Origin: an uncultured Collinsella sp.
GTDB taxonomy: Bacteria > Actinomycetota > Coriobacteriia > Coriobacteriales > Coriobacteriaceae
DNA: 39,012 nucleotides
Direction: 5' to 3'
Assembly (NCBI GenBank): GCA_958443615.1
Contig: CAUCLI010000012.1
Coordinates: forward strand, 1-39,012
The notes below the pieces were generated by a model. The model was not told where the DNA came from and searched no databases. It worked only from the letters and a program-made list of their open reading frames with translations. A program made the position numbers and the translations under genes. Position 1 is the stretch's first letter. Each line of letters begins with the position of its first letter. Shown one piece after another: positions 8,331 to 17,620 of the stretch.

Positions 8331-9365
8331 TCACTCCCCTTCCAGGGGCGCCGCCGGGACCGGCTCGGGACCCGGGCGCGCCGCCGATCCATCATCGGCG
8401 CGCGGGTTCCGCGCCGACCCGCCCTCGGCGCGCGGGTTCCGCGCCGACCCGCCCTCGGCGCGCGGGGGCGGCGCCGCCTCGGCCTCGGCGCGCACGGTAG
8501 CCACCGCCTCGGCATCGGCGCGCTCGGTAGCCACCGCCTCGGCATCGGCGCGCTCGGTAGCCACCGCACCGACGCGGCACAGGGCCCCGCCCACGTGCAG
8601 GATCGCCTCGAGCACGCCGCCACCCACCGCGCTCGCCTTGTCGCTCACCGTGTCGCAAAACGACGCGTCGCCGCGCGGGTCCACGTCCCCGGATTTCATG
8701 CCGCGATGCACCTGGACACCCGGGGCGAGCAGGCCGCGCAGGACGCCGTCGATCGTCGCGATCATGGGTGCGCCCCCGACGCGGGCAACGACGTCGCCCG
8801 CCCGCACCGCGTCTCCTATGGAGGCGACGGGGTCGAAGACGCCGTCGGCCGGGGCGCGCAGCACGCGCTCCGCCCCATGGCCGCCGATGACGCCTGGAAC
8901 GCCCGTGTTGGGAATCGGGCTGCCGTCATAGATGGCGCGCCCCAGATAATGCCCGCGCTTGGTCTCAACGGCGGCATGGCAGTCGACGCCGGCGGTGAAC
9001 CCGGGGCCGACGCCGACCACGACGGGGGCCATGTCGATGGCCGTGCCGAGGTTCCTCTTGGCGAGGATCGCGTCGACGACGACATCTGGCGCGAGTGCGG
9101 GCAGCAGCTCCGCCGTCGGATCCACGACGATGGCCACGTCGCCCGACCCCGCTACCGCGCGCGCCTCGGCCGCGCCATGCGCCAAGCGAGCCCGCACACC
9201 CTCCACACGGACCTCTCCCAAACGGATGGCCTCGCAGAACGCGACCGTGCGGCGGATGCACGTGGGCACGGGCATATCCGCCATCACCACCTCGAAGCCG
9301 GCGCGGCGCAGGCGCAGCGCGATGCCGGTGGCGATATCCCCCGCCCCTCGCATGTAAACCAACAT
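8331..9365 (-). CDS. yqeB: Selenium-dependent molybdenum hydroxylase maturation protein YqeB
   Basis: 344 aa. The N-terminus (VYMRGAGDIATGIALRL) is a nucleotide-binding-like segment and the body matches the YqeB/EF2563 family that tracks genomes using selenium-dependent molybdenum hydroxylases; the exact reaction is not established. A strong AAGGAG site selects the ATG at 9365. The last ~80 residues are an unusual Ala/Glu/Arg/Gly-rich tail built from a 10-residue unit (ATERADAEAV and variants), encoded by 30-bp tandem repeats; this tail is probably not part of the conserved fold. Tightly linked to selD (5-base gap). Confidence 0.85.
   Translation of the reverse strand: MLVYMRGAGDIATGIALRLRRAGFEVVMADMPVPTCIRRTVAFCEAIRLGEVRVEGVRARLAHGAAEARAVAGSGDVAIVVDPTAELLPALAPDVVVDAILAKRNLGTAIDMAPVVVGVGPGFTAGVDCHAAVETKRGHYLGRAIYDGSPIPNTGVPGVIGGHGAERVLRAPADGVFDPVASIGDAVRAGDVVARVGGAPMIATIDGVLRGLLAPGVQVHRGMKSGDVDPRGDASFCDTVSDKASAVGGGVLEAILHVGGALCRVGAVATERADAEAVATERADAEAVATVRAEAEAAPPPRAEGGSARNPRAEGGSARNPRADDGSAARPGPEPVPAAPLEGE
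8371..8580 (-). repeat. 30-bp tandem repeats in the yqeB 3' end
   Basis: Seven consecutive 30-bp units in perfect register, most ending in TCGGCG. 8401-8430 and 8431-8460 are identical; 8491-8520 and 8521-8550 differ only in the fourth base. 30 bp is ten codons, so copy number can change without frameshift. Confidence 0.85.
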
Positions 9366-9443
9366 GTCGCTCCTTTCGATCGGCCTGGACGAAACCCACG
9401 CCGACACGCGATGCGCGCGGCGCGAGCGATCCCGAGGCCGACG

Positions 9444-9683
9444 TCACAGCATCAAATCGTAATATCCCGCGGGCGCGACGAGGCCGGCGACCGCTTCCTC
9501 GAACGCCCCGCGCGCCGCCGGGGGCATCTTCCAGGCGAGTCCGCAATCGGCATGCACCTGGACGGGCGTCGGGATGATGCGGCCCGGGACGCCGGCGCGT
9601 GCGCATGCCAGCTCCGCCAACATGGCATCATGCGTGCTTGAGAACGAGACCACGCAGACGGACTCGGGAATGCGGGAGCTCAC
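9444..9683 (-). CDS. DUF3343 putative Se/S carrier protein
   Basis: 79 aa. Small DUF3343 protein with the conserved HADCGLAWKM segment, whose Cys is thought to carry sulfur or selenium; members sit beside YedF, SelD and aminotransferase V proteins. The start is GTG at 9683, seven bases after GGGGAGG and overlapping the stop of the upstream gene (GTGA), so the pair is translationally coupled. It plausibly hands selenium from the desulfurase/lyase-like enzyme onward; that is inference from context. Confidence 0.8.
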   Translation of the reverse strand: MSSRIPESVCVVSFSSTHDAMLAELACARAGVPGRIIPTPVQVHADCGLAWKMPPAARGAFEEAVAGLVAPAGYYDLML

Positions 9684-10834
9684 ACAATCACCTCCCCGGC
9701 GGATATCTCCGCCAGCGCCATCAGGGCGGCATCGATCTCGTCCACCGTCGTGAACTGGCCGAAGGAGAAGCGCACCGACCCCGTCTCCAGCGTCCCGAGG
9801 GCGCGATGCATGAGGGGGGCGCAATGCAGCCCCGCGCGCGTGGCGATGCCGTAGCGGCTCGCCAGGAGGTCCGCCAGCTGCGAGCTGGGCACGCCATCGA
9901 GGTTCAGCGCCGCGACCGGGGTGTGGCCGAAGGCGGCGTCGCCCGCGCCGTAGAGCACGACACCGGGGATCGACCGGGCACCCTCGACGAAACGGCGGCG
10001 GAGGCCCTCCTCGTAGGCGGACACGTCGTCGATGCCGCGTTGCGCCAGATAGCGCACCGCGGCCTCCAGGCCCGCGATCCCGTGGCCGTTGAGCGTGCCC
10101 GCCTCAAGGTGCTCCGGCCAGGCGTCGGGCTGGAACCGGTCGGCGGAATGCACGCCCGTGCCGCCCTGCAGAAACGGCTCGATCTCCACGCCGGGATCCG
10201 CGATGAGGCCCCCGGTCCCCGTGGGCCCGAGCAGCGCCTTGTGGCCCGTGAAGCACAGGACGTCGGCGCCCATGCCCTCCATATCCACCGCGATATGGCC
10301 GGCGGTCTGCGCGGCGTCGACGATGAGCAGCGCGCCCGCCGCGTGCGCGATGGCCGCGACGCGCTCGATGTCGACCACGTCCCCCGTGAGGTTCGAGGCG
10401 TGGCTGCACACCACCGCGCGCGCACCCGGGGCCACCGCCCGCTCGAGCGCGCCGTAATCGAGGGCGAAATCCCCATCGAGTCCCACGCGCTCCACGGAAA
10501 CCCCGGCGTCGCGCTCGAGCACGTTGAGGGGGCGCAGCACCGAGTTGTGCTCGGTCACGGTGGTCACGACGCGGTCGCCGGCGCGCACGATGCCGAAGAT
10601 GGCGGTGTTGAGCGCCTGGGTCGCGTTCGCCGTGAAGACCACGCGGTCGGGATGCGAGCTGCCGAGCAGGTCGGCGACGGCCATGCGGCACGTGAGCGCC
10701 GTGCGGGCGGCGGCGAGGTCGCCCTCAGCCGTGCCGCGGCTCGAGCTGCCCAGCCCCGTGAGGGCGGCCGACACGGCCTCGACCACGCAAGCGGGGCGCG
10801 CGACCGAGGTCGCCGCGCAGTTGAGGTAGATCAT
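9680..10834 (-). CDS. Class V aminotransferase: cysteine desulfurase/selenocysteine lyase-like
   Basis: 384 aa PLP enzyme of the EF2568-like cysteine desulfurase family. The N-terminus MIYLNCAATSVARP is typical; TEHNSVLRPL (~118), DAAQTAGHIAVDMEGMGADV (~178-197) and the Schiff-base lysine in FTGHKALLGPTGTGG (~207) follow. It likely releases sulfur or selenium from (seleno)cysteine for the hydroxylase pathway. A GGGAGG site lies nine bases before the ATG; the gene follows yedF by 21 bases and overlaps the DUF3343 gene. Substrate choice (Cys or Sec) cannot be read from sequence. Confidence 0.88.
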   Translation of the reverse strand: MIYLNCAATSVARPACVVEAVSAALTGLGSSSRGTAEGDLAAARTALTCRMAVADLLGSSHPDRVVFTANATQALNTAIFGIVRAGDRVVTTVTEHNSVLRPLNVLERDAGVSVERVGLDGDFALDYGALERAVAPGARAVVCSHASNLTGDVVDIERVAAIAHAAGALLIVDAAQTAGHIAVDMEGMGADVLCFTGHKALLGPTGTGGLIADPGVEIEPFLQGGTGVHSADRFQPDAWPEHLEAGTLNGHGIAGLEAAVRYLAQRGIDDVSAYEEGLRRRFVEGARSIPGVVLYGAGDAAFGHTPVAALNLDGVPSSQLADLLASRYGIATRAGLHCAPLMHRALGTLETGSVRFSFGQFTTVDEIDAALMALAEISAGEVIV

Positions 10835-10855
10835 GGGCGCACGCCTCCCTTCGCG

Positions 10856-11494
10856 CTACAGCGACACCACGGGCACGGCGCCGAGGAAGAGCTCGGAGAT
10901 CGCGTACAGGTTCGTCACCCCGCCGACGGCGAGGCGGTCCTTGATGCCGAGGAAGTCCAGGCACGTGCCGCAGGTGAGGATCTCGCACCCGCGCTCCTCG
11001 AGCTGGCGGATGTCCTCGAGAGACGCCGAGCCCTCGCAGGTCAGACGGGCGCCGCCGTTGAAGAACACCATCGTGGCGGGCGGGTTCCCGGCATTCGCCA
11101 GGGCGTAGATGAGACCCTTCATGAGGATGGCGCCCAGCTCCTCATCGCCGCGGCCCATGAACTCGCTGCCCACGGCGATGATCTTGCCGCCCATCGAGGC
11201 GGGGGCGGGCAGGTCGCACGCGATCTCGGGCGCCGCGGCGGCGGGCACGTCGACACCGCCCTCGGCGCCGGAGATGACCACGCGCCAGCGCGATTCCTCC
11301 CGCTCCTCGACCACCTCGACCGCGCGCGAGCGCGAACCCGCGAGCCGCTTGAGGTTCTCGACGGCGACCATGTTGTCGACCAGGACCTCCACCCGCTGCG
11401 CGGCGTCCCCGGCGGCGGCCAGGGCATCGAGCTCCTTGGACGCCATGATCACGGGTTGGGGGCAGGTCTTGCCCAGAGCGTCTATCACTGCCAT
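10856..11494 (-). CDS. yedF: Sulfurtransferase-like selenium metabolism protein YedF
   Basis: 212 aa. N-terminal TusA-like domain with the CPQP motif (Cys11), then a C-terminal DsrE/DsrF-like domain (GKIIAVGSEFMGRGDEELG near 103; a CGTC pair near 175). This two-domain form belongs to the selenium-linked YedF family that travels with selD and selenium-dependent hydroxylases. It probably relays Se or S as a persulfide/perselenide on Cys11. First gene of the minus-strand maturation operon, with an AAAGGAG site, divergent from yqeC across 79 bases that must hold both promoters. Confidence 0.9.
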   Translation of the reverse strand: MAVIDALGKTCPQPVIMASKELDALAAAGDAAQRVEVLVDNMVAVENLKRLAGSRSRAVEVVEEREESRWRVVISGAEGGVDVPAAAAPEIACDLPAPASMGGKIIAVGSEFMGRGDEELGAILMKGLIYALANAGNPPATMVFFNGGARLTCEGSASLEDIRQLEERGCEILTCGTCLDFLGIKDRLAVGGVTNLYAISELFLGAVPVVSL

Positions 11495-11573
11495 CTCTCA
11501 CTCCTTTCCCCGCGCTTGCGCGCGTCCCCCTTTTCGTACATGGTAGCGTTAACCCGATCGTTTGGAGGAATGG

Positions 11574-12275
11574 ATGAGCGCCCTCGTCACCATCGCCGAT
11601 CTCCTCGCCCCCCGTCGCGGCATCACCGCCGTCATAGGCAGCGGTGGCAAGTCGACCCTGCTCGCCAGCGGCGGACGGGCGCTTGCCGATCGGGGGGCTC
11701 GCGTGGCGCTCGCCACAACCACCCACATGTTGCCGCCTGCGGGCATCCCGCTCGTGCGCACCATCGACGAACTCGGCCACATCTTGGAGACGTATCCCGT
11801 GGCGGCGATCGGCACGCTCGATCCCGCGACGGGAAAGGTCTCCTCCCCCACCTGCGGCGTCGATGCACTCGCCGCGTGCGCCGACTACATCCTCGTCGAG
11901 GCGGACGGGTCGAGATGCCTGCCCCTCAAGGCGCACGAGCGCTGGGAGCCGGTCGTTCCCGCGTGCGCTGCGCGGACCGTCCTCATGGTGGGGGCGGACG
12001 GCTTTGGGTCGCCGATCGAGTGCACCGTGCACCGACCCGAGGTCTTCCGCCGCCTCACCGGTGCGGGGACGGGCGACGCCGCGACACCGGCCCTCGTCGC
12101 GCGGGCGATCGCCGCCGAGGGGCTTGTGAGCGAGCACGACCTCGTGATCGTCAACCAGGTCGAGGACGCGGTATCCGCCGGGCGGGCGGACGCATTCGCC
12201 GCCGAGCTCCACCGCTCATGCGCCGCCGCCATCTATGCCGGCTCCCTGAGAGCAGACCGGTTTCAGCGCGTTTGA
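11574..12275 (+). CDS. yqeC: Selenium cofactor biosynthesis protein YqeC
   Basis: 233 aa. P-loop-like GSGGKST at residues 22-28, ATTTHMLPP near 50, and VEADGSRCLPLKAHERWEPV near 106 are characteristic of YqeC, found with selenium-dependent molybdenum hydroxylases. Its role in making the Se-Mo cofactor is inferred from co-occurrence. ATG at 11574 with GGAGG five bases upstream; the upstream in-frame TTG at 11562 would include the ribosome site. It is divergent from yedF and converges on mocA. Confidence 0.88.
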   Translation: MSALVTIADLLAPRRGITAVIGSGGKSTLLASGGRALADRGARVALATTTHMLPPAGIPLVRTIDELGHILETYPVAAIGTLDPATGKVSSPTCGVDALAACADYILVEADGSRCLPLKAHERWEPVVPACAARTVLMVGADGFGSPIECTVHRPEVFRRLTGAGTGDAATPALVARAIAAEGLVSEHDLVIVNQVEDAVSAGRADAFAAELHRSCAAAIYAGSLRADRFQRV

Positions 12276-12311
12276 ATCACGTGGACGCACCGTGCGAACC
12301 CGGTCTCACGC

Positions 12312-12369
12312 CGAGTGAGCGCTTTTCATGCGTTTGACATGCCGCAAACGCATGAAAAGCGCTCACTCG
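12312..12369. repeat. Perfect 24-bp inverted repeat between yqeC and mocA
   Basis: Arms 12312-12335 and 12346-12369 are exact complements, with a 10-base loop. It lies between two converging genes. No T-run follows the stem, so a role as terminator is likely by position but not by classical form. Confidence 0.8.
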
Positions 12370-12376
12370 AATCGGT

Positions 12377-13021
12377 CTATTCGCTTTCGCTGCGAAGTCG
12401 ATGCCGGCAGGCGGAAGCGATGCGATCGAGATCTGCCGGAACATCGACGTCGAGAAGCTCGCACGCATCCCGCGCCTCGACCAGTGCAACCTCGAGCGCC
12501 CCCGAGTTAAATAGGGACGACCCTCCGTCAGAGCCTTGCAGCACCATGAGCGTCGGGGTGCAGCGCGCCGGAAAGAGAACCGGCGACCCCGGAACTCCAC
12601 GCCAGCCCAAGCGATATGCGCGCGAGGGATCACGATCGAACGCCTCTGCAAGCGCCTGGAAGCTCTCGCGCGCCACCAGCGGTTGATCGCCCGGAAGAAA
12701 CAGGACGCCGTCCCACCCCCGAGCGTCGGCATACGCCGCGCCCACCCGAACCGTGTCGCTCTTGTGCGGCTGGGCGTCGGAGACTTGGTTCACCACAGCG
12801 ACGTTCAATCGCGACGACTCGACGGCATGGGCGACCTCGGGCAGCCAGGCGACAACCGCCGTCTCGAAGATGTCGACAGGCACGCTCGCTGCGGTCTGAG
12901 CGACAAGAGGGGCTTCGCCGAGCGGGCCGTCGACCGGCACGAGCAGCTTAGACCCCATGCCTCCCGCTGCGCGGAAACGCTCGCTCGCGCCCGATGCCAT
13001 GATGATGCAGCCTAAATCCAC
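12377..13021 (-). CDS. mocA: MocA-like molybdenum cofactor cytidylyltransferase
   Basis: NTP-transferase fold: LGCIIMASGASERF at the start, KLLVPVDG, LFLPGDQPLVARESFQAL in the middle, and GVPGSPVLFPA with LDVDVPADLDRI near the end. MocA adds CMP to molybdopterin to form MCD, the cofactor used by xanthine dehydrogenase-type enzymes, so it completes the maturation set. The GTG at 13021 (214 aa) has a GAGAGGG site and fits family length. The frame continues to an ATG at 13117, where GGAGG abuts the ATG too closely; a GTG ten bases further in is another option. Start uncertain, family fairly sure. Confidence 0.78.
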   Translation of the reverse strand: MDLGCIIMASGASERFRAAGGMGSKLLVPVDGPLGEAPLVAQTAASVPVDIFETAVVAWLPEVAHAVESSRLNVAVVNQVSDAQPHKSDTVRVGAAYADARGWDGVLFLPGDQPLVARESFQALAEAFDRDPSRAYRLGWRGVPGSPVLFPARCTPTLMVLQGSDGGSSLFNSGALEVALVEARDACELLDVDVPADLDRIASACRHRLRSESE

Positions 13022-13243
13022 GCTCAGCCCTCTCTGCCATGCCGATCTTCCCAAGTATCGCTCAACGACCGCAAAACCGAACCTCTCGAAGGGCAACAAC
13101 ACGGGCACATGCGTCATCCTCCGCAAGAAGCCGGATATAGCGAACCCGTCAGCCGCCTCGAAGACAGGGAGCGAGTGGCGACGGGGGCCTCTTGTTCAGA
13201 AGTCTGCCAGCACATCTTTCGACGAGCCGTGCCGCGAACGCGA

Positions 13244-13280
13244 GAAAACAAGACCCTCCCACACATGGCGGAAGGGTCTT
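13244..13280 (-). terminator. Intrinsic terminator of the permease gene
   Basis: Stem AAGACCCT/AGGGTCTT (13250-13257 with 13273-13280) and an internal loop, followed on the minus strand by TTGTTTTC. It lies about 40 bases past the permease stop and upstream of mocA, so it separates the two. Confidence 0.75.
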
Positions 13281-13319
13281 TGGCGGCGGTGTCCAATGTA
13301 CGCGACACGCTTGTGGCGC

Positions 13320-14651
13320 CTACTCCTCGGTATCGTCCTCGGGGACGATCGTGTTCAGCACGAAGGCGACGATGAAGGCCACAACGAGCGAGCTGCCGAA
13401 GATGTTCTGCACCAGCTGCGGCGCGAACTGCAGGATCTCGGGCACACCGGCGATGCCGACGCCCAGCGCGAGCGAGATTCCCACGATCATGCGGTTGCGG
13501 TAGTTGAGCGGCTGCTCGGAGATGAGCTGGATGCCCGAGAGCGTGATGGCCGCGAACACCGTGATGGTGGCGCCGCCGAGCACGGGCTGCGGCACGGTGG
13601 CGATGAGCGACATGAGCTTGGGGCAGAAGCCCGCGATGAGCATGATGCCGGACACGATGGCGAACACGCGCTTGGCGACGACCTTGGTGGTGCAGATGAG
13701 GCCGACGTTCTGGCTGAACGGATCGGTGGGCAGGCCGCCGATGAGCGCGCCGATCATGCCGCAGATACCCTGGCCCTTGATGGCGCCGCCGAGCTCGGTG
13801 TCCTTCGCGTCACGGCCGAAGCCGCCCATGGTGGTCGAGGACACGTCGCCGATGGTCTGCACGGCCTGGACGACGTACATGAGAATCATCATGATGATCG
13901 CGTCGGGGTGGAACTCGAGGCCGAAGTGCAGCGGGATGGGCGCGGAGATGATGGCGGACTCGGCGACCGGGGTGAAGTCGACGATGCCGCCCATGATGAG
14001 CGCGACCACGTAGCCCACGCCCACGCCGATGACCATGCCCGAGATCTTGATGTAGCCCTTGCCGAACAGGCTGCAGGCCAGCGTGGCGCCGAGCGTCACC
14101 AGGGCGAGGATCCAAAACTCGAGCGAGCCGAACGTGCCGGCCGCCTTGGCGCCCGCGCCGCCGCCGAAGTAGTTGATGGCGGTGCTGTACAGCGACAATC
14201 CGATGGCGAGCACGACCGTGCCGCACACGATGGGCGGGAAGAATTTGCGGATCTTGCCGATGAACATGCCGATGAAGATCGATGCGAAGGCGGCGACCAG
14301 CTGCGCGCCGAAGATGGCGGAGATGCCGTACTGCATGCCGATCGTGGTGAGGATGGGCATGTAGGCGAACGCGACGCCCATGACGCTCGGCAGGCCCATG
14401 CCGAACCCGAACACCGGGAACAGCTGCACGAGCGTGGTGAGCCCGCCGATGATCATCGCGGACTGCATGAGCATGGTCTGGTCGGCGGCGGAAAGGCCGC
14501 AAGTGCCGGCGATGAGCATGGGCGGCGTGATGTTTCCCACGAGCATGGCGAGCACGTGCTGCATCGCCTGCGGGAACGCCTCCCCGAACGACGGCTTTCC
14601 GTCGAGTTTGAAAAGCTCGCCCTTTTCCTCCGTTGAAACCTGTTCGGTCAT
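13320..14651 (-). CDS. NCS2 (NAT) xanthine/uracil-type permease
   Basis: 443 aa, about 12-14 membrane segments. N-terminal AMQHVLAMLVGNITPP is typical of the nucleobase-ascorbate transporter family; the signature loop is LPTDPFSQNVGLICTTKV (~290-307), with the Q-N-x-G-x4-T-K motif. It likely imports xanthine or a related purine by proton symport, feeding the hydroxylase module next door. A clear AAGGAG site precedes the ATG, and its own terminator follows. I saw no purine riboswitch in its leader. Confidence 0.88.
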   Translation of the reverse strand: MTEQVSTEEKGELFKLDGKPSFGEAFPQAMQHVLAMLVGNITPPMLIAGTCGLSAADQTMLMQSAMIIGGLTTLVQLFPVFGFGMGLPSVMGVAFAYMPILTTIGMQYGISAIFGAQLVAAFASIFIGMFIGKIRKFFPPIVCGTVVLAIGLSLYSTAINYFGGGAGAKAAGTFGSLEFWILALVTLGATLACSLFGKGYIKISGMVIGVGVGYVVALIMGGIVDFTPVAESAIISAPIPLHFGLEFHPDAIIMMILMYVVQAVQTIGDVSSTTMGGFGRDAKDTELGGAIKGQGICGMIGALIGGLPTDPFSQNVGLICTTKVVAKRVFAIVSGIMLIAGFCPKLMSLIATVPQPVLGGATITVFAAITLSGIQLISEQPLNYRNRMIVGISLALGVGIAGVPEILQFAPQLVQNIFGSSLVVAFIVAFVLNTIVPEDDTEE

Positions 14652-14865
14652 TCAAGACTCCTTCCTGTGCAACCCCTCGGCCCCGCGAGTTTAGGACCGA
14701 GTACCCCATGGGGCGCGCTGCGGATTTTCAACCCCTCAACTGTAATGGAACCTGCGCCTGGGAGCTGCGAAAATCTCAAATGATAATGAGCCGTGAGGCA
14801 TCGCATCCGCCGGCGATGGCCGAAACGCCCCCCCGCACGCCCCCGAATGGGCCCCGATAAAACGA

Positions 14866-14899
14866 CGCGCCCTCCGCGGGATGGCAAGCGGAGGGCGCG
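14866..14899 (-). terminator. Intrinsic terminator of the liv operon
   Basis: Perfect 12-bp stem (14866-14877 with 14888-14899, CGCGCCCTCCGC) with a 10-base loop, followed on the minus strand by TCGTTTTATC. It sits 70 bases past the livF stop. Confidence 0.75.
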
Positions 14900-14910
14900 A
14901 AAAGGCGAAT

Positions 14911-14970
14911 GTGCGGGGACGGGCGATCGCACGAAACGGATGTGCAATTTGCACCCGTCCCCAATTGCAC
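14911..14970. repeat. GGGGACGGG inverted repeat behind livF
   Basis: GTGCGGGGACGGG (14911-14923) faces CCCGTCCCC and GCAC (14954-14970). The right part CAATTTGCACC (14945-14955) recurs at 2101-2111, and a GGGGACG-type stem recurs at 18555-18586, suggesting a dispersed intergenic element of this genome. Confidence 0.5.
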
Positions 14971-14971
14971 A

Positions 14972-15685
14972 TCAGCCGCCGAGGTAGGCGCGACGGACGT
15001 CGTCGTTGTGCAACAGTTCGTCGCCGGTGCCGGAAAGCGTGATCTTGCCCGTCTCCATGACGTAGGCGCGGGTTGCGATGGAGAGCGCCATCTGGGCGTT
15101 CTGCTCCACGAGCAGGATCGTGGTCCCCGCCTCATGCAGGTCCTTCACGATCTGGAAGATCTGCTCGATCAGGATGGGGGCCAGGCCCATGGAGGGCTCG
15201 TCGAGCATGAGGAGCTTGGGCGAGCTCATGAGGGCGCGGCCCATGGCGAGCATCTGCTGCTCGCCGCCGGAAAGCGTGCCGGCTACCTGGCGGCGGCGCT
15301 CCTTGAGGCGCGGGAAGTGCTCATACACGCGCTCGAGACCGGGGGCGATCTCGGAGTTGGGGCGCGTATAGGCGCCCATCTCGAGGTTCTCCTCGACGCT
15401 CATCTGCGCGAAGACGCGCCTGCCCTCGGGAACGTGCGCCAAGCCGCGGGCGACGAGTTTGTCCGCGGGCGCGTGCATGATGTCCTCGCCCATGAACTCG
15501 ATCGATCCGGTGCTCGAGCGCAGCAGGCCCGAGAGCGTCTTCAAAGTGGTCGACTTGCCCGCGCCGTTCGCGCCGATCAAGGCGACGATCTCACCGTCGG
15601 AGACCTCGAAGGAGACCTCCTTGATGGCGTGGATCGCCCCGTAATACACGTTGATGTCGGATACCGACAGAATGCGATCGCCCAT
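14972..15685 (-). CDS. livF: Branched-chain amino acid ABC transporter ATPase LivF
   Basis: 237 aa. Walker A GANGAGKST, signature LSGGEQQM, Walker B LLMLDEPSMG and the switch His region (ILLVEQNAQMAL) are all intact. Length and the VYYGAIHAIKEVSFEV opening are typical of LivF. It powers uptake of Leu/Ile/Val or related ligands together with LivG. ATG at 15685 with AAGGAGG; four bases after livG. The in-frame stretch upstream is Arg/Ser-rich and non-coding in character. Confidence 0.93.
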   Translation of the reverse strand: MGDRILSVSDINVYYGAIHAIKEVSFEVSDGEIVALIGANGAGKSTTLKTLSGLLRSSTGSIEFMGEDIMHAPADKLVARGLAHVPEGRRVFAQMSVEENLEMGAYTRPNSEIAPGLERVYEHFPRLKERRRQVAGTLSGGEQQMLAMGRALMSSPKLLMLDEPSMGLAPILIEQIFQIVKDLHEAGTTILLVEQNAQMALSIATRAYVMETGKITLSGTGDELLHNDDVRRAYLGG

Positions 15686-15689
15686 CTTC

Positions 15690-16533
<844 letters not shown>

Positions 16534-16541
<8 letters not shown>

Positions 16542-17616
16542 CGGCGCTCACCTCCTCCTTCTTCGGGCGTCGGCGCGGTATCACGCGGGCGATCAGGTTC
16601 TTGAGCGTGTCGTTGTTGGTGCCGATCATCACGAGGATGAGCACGATGGCGTACACGAGCATGCGGTAATCGGAGAACTGGCGCAGGGCCTCGGGCAGGA
16701 TGGTGAGGACCGTCGCGGCGACGATCGAGCCGCGCATGTTGCCCAGGCCGCCGAGCACGACGAACACCAGGATGAGGATGGACATGTTGAAGTCGAACTT
16801 CGCTGCGGACAGCTGGGAGAAGCTGTTGCCGAACAGCGCGCCCGCGGCGCCGGCCAGCGCGGCGGAGACCACGAAGGCGATCATGCGGTACTTGGTGGTG
16901 GAGATGCCCACGGACTCCGCGGCGATGCGATTGTCGCGCACGGCGAGGATCGCGCGGCCCGTGCGGCTGCGCACCAGGTTCAAAACGACCACGAGCGCGA
17001 TCATGATGAGCACGAACCCGGCGAAGAACGTCGAGATCATCTCGGTGCCCGAGGCGCCCTGGGCGCCCTTGATGATGGCCGTGCCCGTCTCGGTGAGGCC
17101 GAGGTCGTCGACGGTGAGCTTGCCCGTGAGGTTGAACGCGACGTGCAGGCCGTGCTCGTCCACGCCCACGATCAGGCAGGTGACGATCTCCTTGATGATC
17201 TCGCCGAATGCGAGCGTCACGATGGCGAGGTAGTCGCCGGAGAGGCGCAAGACGGGGATGCCGATCAAGAATCCCGCGAGGGCGGCCGAGGCGGCGCCCA
17301 CGACGAGGGCGATGATGAGGCGGACCGTGTCGTTGGGGATGGCCTCGGAGAGGCTCATGGCGGCGACGATGCCGCTGTAGGCGCCCACGCTCATGAAACC
17401 GGCATGCCCGAGCGAGAGGTCGCCCGCGACGCCGACGACGAGGTTGAGCGAGATGGCCATCACGATATAGGAGCAGATGGGCACAAGCTGGCCGACGATC
17501 ATGCGCGGGATCATACCGGCGTCCTTCAGGACGGTCACGACGATGAACGCGAGGGCCACCAGGGCGTACGTCAGAAGATCGCTGCGCGTCTTCTTGTTCT
17601 TGAGGAAATTCGGCAT
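16534..17616 (-). CDS. livM: Branched-chain amino acid ABC transporter permease LivM
   Basis: 360 aa, multiple membrane helices, with the LivM segment SLNLVVGVAGDLSLGHAGFM near residue 57, RLSGDYLAIVTLAFGEI near 125 and VVLGGLGNMRGSIV near 300. Forms the membrane channel with LivH. A basic Lys/Arg-rich tail ends the protein. Four bases downstream of livH and overlapping livG by 8 bases. Confidence 0.92.
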
Positions 17617-17620
17617 GGCG

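Larger units (their letters stand above)
14652..14971. other. Intergenic region between permease and livF
   Basis: 320 bases without a gene. It holds the upstream region of the permease, a CCCCATGGGG palindrome (14705-14714), a run of seven C (14828-14834), and two hairpins behind livF (listed separately). Confidence 0.6.

Noticed and set aside
8371..8580. CRISPR-like array of 30-bp repeats
   Set aside because: The repeats are contiguous with no unique spacers and are translated in frame as the YqeB tail.
9599..12337. 912-codon plus-strand frame, and similar long frames at 12957-14636, 14909-15727, 16141-17667, 17477-18637 and 18523-19803
   Set aside because: All lie opposite confidently identified genes and show low-complexity charged composition.
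14652..14800. Purine riboswitch ahead of the NCS2 permease
   Set aside because: No conserved purine-aptamer core could be found in the leader.
14828..14834. Run of seven C near the liv terminator
   Set aside because: Intergenic, outside any reading frame or recognisable promoter spacing.
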